Assembly: GCF_025362455.1 (NCBI RefSeq)
Contig: NZ_JANYGJ010000140.1
Location: 1 to 7,462, forward strand
Source: Deinococcus sp.
GTDB taxonomy: Bacteria > Deinococcota > Deinococci > Deinococcales > Deinococcaceae
DNA length: 7,462 nt
Reading direction: 5' to 3'
Below are positions 6,583-7,462 of the stretch, one piece after another (position 1 is the stretch's first letter; every line of letters begins with the position of its first letter). The notes below the pieces were generated by a model. That model had not been told where the DNA came from and did not search any database. It saw only the letters and a list, made by a program, of their open reading frames with translations. The position numbers and the translations under genes are program-made.

Positions 6583-6908
6583 CCCGCAACCATAACATCT
6601 GGAAGTGCGGATAAACGGAAATAAATCTTGAGGTAGACCTCAGCATGCTCAGGTGAGGTTGCCCCAGTGGCTGTCTGCCGGGGCCGCGTCTGGCGCGATT
6701 TTAGAGGTCGCCGCTTGACGGATGAGGCGCTGCGTGAGGCAACCATATCGGCCTATATAGCGGCGGATGTTCATTTGTCCCTGCGGATGGTTGCGCTCGG
6801 CTGGCCCTCAGCCAACACGTCAGATTGACCCTGGTAATGCTGGGTCCAGGAGCCCTGGTCGGAGCTGGTTAACAGCGTTCGCAGGGGGAGCCCAAGTCAC
6901 CGCCGTCC
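6583..6908. other. Intergenic stretch between repressor gene and XRE gene
   Basis: The first 80 bases carry the repressor's control region, including the palindromes at 6629-6659. Beyond these I see a 7-base inverted pair (GGTTGCC 6657-6663, GGCAACC 6738-6744), a near-palindrome around GGCC (6745-6758, ATAT on both sides) and a small CCAGG/CCTGG hairpin (6846-6858) without a T-run. A plus-strand frame from GTG 6667 to TGA about 6828 is open for roughly 53 codons but has no ribosome site and mixed codon use. No convincing gene or RNA was seen. Confidence 0.45.
6629..6659 (-). promoter_or_regulatory. Probable operator of the metal-sensing repressor
   Basis: TGAGGT-AG-ACCTCA (6629-6642) is a perfect 6-2-6 inverted repeat. 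Its right arm opens an 18-base near-palindrome (6637-6654, centre CATG, 8 of 9 pairs matching), and TGAGGT recurs at 6654-6659. The first palindrome has the layout of known ArsR/SmtB operators (TGAA, six bases, TTCA), here TGAG, six bases, CTCA. It lies 47-60 bases upstream of the repressor GTG, a normal operator position. I could not assign convincing -35 and -10 boxes between it and the start. Confidence 0.6.
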
Positions 6909-7169
6909 TTAGCCCTCCTGCCGCTTTTCGGCCCGTTTGATCAGGCTGGACAGCGGCATGCCCAGGGCGTCGGCCAGCGCCTGCAAAGTGGAGAGCCGCA
7001 GGTCGAGCTTGCCCTGCTCGATCAGGCCCATGTGGCTGCGGTAGACCCCGACCTGATCGGCGAAATCGTCTTGATTCATCTCCGGTTTGCGCAGATCGCG
7101 CACCACCATGCCGAGCTGAACGCGAAACTGGACCTCGCTCTCCTTTGGAATCCGCTTGCGGGGGGCCAT
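6909..7169 (-). CDS. Small XRE-family helix-turn-helix regulator
   Basis: 86 residues, ATG 7167-7169 to TAA 6909-6911. After a basic N-terminus (MAPRKRIPKE), one Cro/C1-type HTH domain fills residues 19-77: a first helix LGMVVRDLRK, then NQDDFADQVGVYRSHMGLIE as helix-turn-helix 2-3, and LSTLQALADALGMPLSSLI as helices 4-5. There is no ligand-binding, peptidase or toxin domain. The size and plan match solitary phage-type repressors, antitoxin-like regulators and restriction-modification controller proteins. No toxin, restriction or methylase gene is adjacent on the visible side, so none of these roles can be chosen. No good ribosome site precedes the ATG, and GGCGG is the best available. The gene is divergent from the secreted-protein gene at 7317 and may control it or itself through the near-palindrome at 7220-7233. 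The family is clear; targets are unknown. Confidence 0.85.
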   Translation of the reverse strand: MAPRKRIPKESEVQFRVQLGMVVRDLRKPEMNQDDFADQVGVYRSHMGLIEQGKLDLRLSTLQALADALGMPLSSLIKRAEKRQEG

Positions 7170-7219
7170 GCCGCCACAGTCCCGCAGAACCTGTCTTTAG
7201 GCGACGCAATGTATTATGG

Positions 7220-7233
7220 CCTGATATATTAGG
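7220..7233. promoter_or_regulatory. Near-palindrome in divergent gap, candidate XRE operator
   Basis: CCTGATATATTAGG matches its own reverse complement except for one base pair. It lies 51 bases upstream of the XRE start and 84 bases upstream of the divergent secreted-protein start, inside a short A+T-rich patch that also holds TATTAT (7212-7217) and TATATT (7225-7230), possible -10 boxes. No matching -35 boxes were found, so promoters are not assigned. Confidence 0.35.
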
Positions 7234-7304
7234 TATGGGTTTCTGAGATGCGTTCTGAGCACTCTGGGCTGCCGCTCTTATCCTTGACCGTCGCCCCTTC
7301 TCCA

Positions 7305-7310
7305 GTGAGG
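7305..7310 (+). promoter_or_regulatory. Ribosome binding site GTGAGG of the 3'-truncated gene
   Basis: GTGAGG lies 6 bases before ATG 7317 and 9 bases before the adjacent ATG 7320. It supports a genuine plus-strand gene start here, and either ATG is possible. Confidence 0.55.
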
Positions 7311-7316
7311 CCCTCC

Positions 7317-7462
7317 ATGATGCACAACCTGTTTCTGTTCAAGCCGTTCATCTTCCGAACACGTCGCGTTGCGGCGAGCCTCCTGTGCTGCCTGCTTCCT
7401 TCCCTGGCGAACGGGGCGAGCACTGCCGATCCGAAGATGGAGGAGCAGCCGATCACGCCCGC
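7317..7462 (+). CDS. Secreted protein, N-terminal part only (3' truncated by window end)
   Basis: An open frame runs from ATG 7317 (or ATG 7320) to the end of the window, 48 full codons. The N-terminus has a basic segment with Arg-Thr-Arg-Arg (residues 14-17), a hydrophobic core VAASLLCCLLPSLA (18-31) and a small-residue region NGASTADP, which together make a typical signal peptide cut by signal peptidase I near residue 35-37. The two cysteines in the core do not form a good lipobox. The mature protein begins with an acidic, Pro-containing stretch (DPKMEEQPITP), and its function cannot be read from so little. The GTGAGG ribosome site and G+C-rich codon use support a real gene. It is transcribed away from the XRE regulator and could be its target. 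Confidence 0.65.
   Translation, partial: MMHNLFLFKPFIFRTRRVAASLLCCLLPSLANGASTADPKMEEQPITP

Noticed and set aside
6667..6828. Plus-strand frame of about 53 codons from GTG 6667
   Set aside because: No Shine-Dalgarno site, third-position G+C only about 66% by hand count, no known motif. It could be a gene remnant but is not supported.
6846..6858. CCAGG-AGC-CCTGG hairpin considered as terminator of the XRE gene
   Set aside because: No T-run follows on the minus strand, and CCTGG words are common in this DNA.
7284..7289. TTGACC as the -35 box of the secreted-protein gene
   Set aside because: A -10 box 17 bases later would fall in the ribosome site (GAGGCC), with no similarity to TATAAT.

Overview
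The window is high-G+C bacterial DNA. Coding rows run near 70% G+C by hand count, for example 44/60 in row 3301-3360. Several genes start with GTG, and neighbouring genes overlap by the four bases GTGA. The gene content and protein style suggest a Deinococcus-like organism, but this is an impression from the proteins and not a proven assignment.

Left part, 1-4544, plus strand: a tightly packed block of four genes, probably one operon whose promoter lies upstream of the window. (i) The 3' end of a soluble helical protein of the kind normally found as the extracytoplasmic N-terminal part of long bacterial FTR1 iron permeases. (ii) An FTR1-family iron permease with two REG[LF]E motifs in membrane helices, a signal peptide and its own copy of the helical AYLDHFE module. 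(iii) A stand-alone member of the hydantoinase/oxoprolinase family with an actin-like ATP-binding fold. (iv) A small membrane-anchored helical protein that may be a third, diverged copy of the FTR1-associated module. Genes (i) and (ii) share a perfect 24-base direct repeat in matching codon phase. The block therefore looks like a split and duplicated version of a permease that is one polypeptide elsewhere.

Middle, 4545-5002: about 460 bases of clearly lower G+C (near 50%) with no recognisable gene. It holds a good hairpin plus T-run that would terminate the minus-strand operon to its right.

Right-centre, 5003-6582, minus strand: a two-gene operon of an ArsR/SmtB-family repressor followed, with a GTGA overlap, by an MFS exporter. 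The repressor has no cysteines but has the four alpha-5 ligands Asp86, His88, His99 and His102 with the exact spacing of the CzrA/NmtR zinc/cobalt/nickel sensors, plus His2 and His4 at its N-terminus. The pair therefore reads as a metal-sensing efflux operon, most likely for nickel, cobalt or zinc. A nested palindrome 47-78 bases upstream of the repressor start is the likely operator.

Right end, 6583-7462: a gene-poor stretch, a small solitary XRE-type helix-turn-helix regulator on the minus strand, and, divergent from it, the first 48 codons of a secreted protein that runs off the window. A 14-base near-palindrome sits in the A+T-rich gap between these two genes and could be the regulator's binding site.
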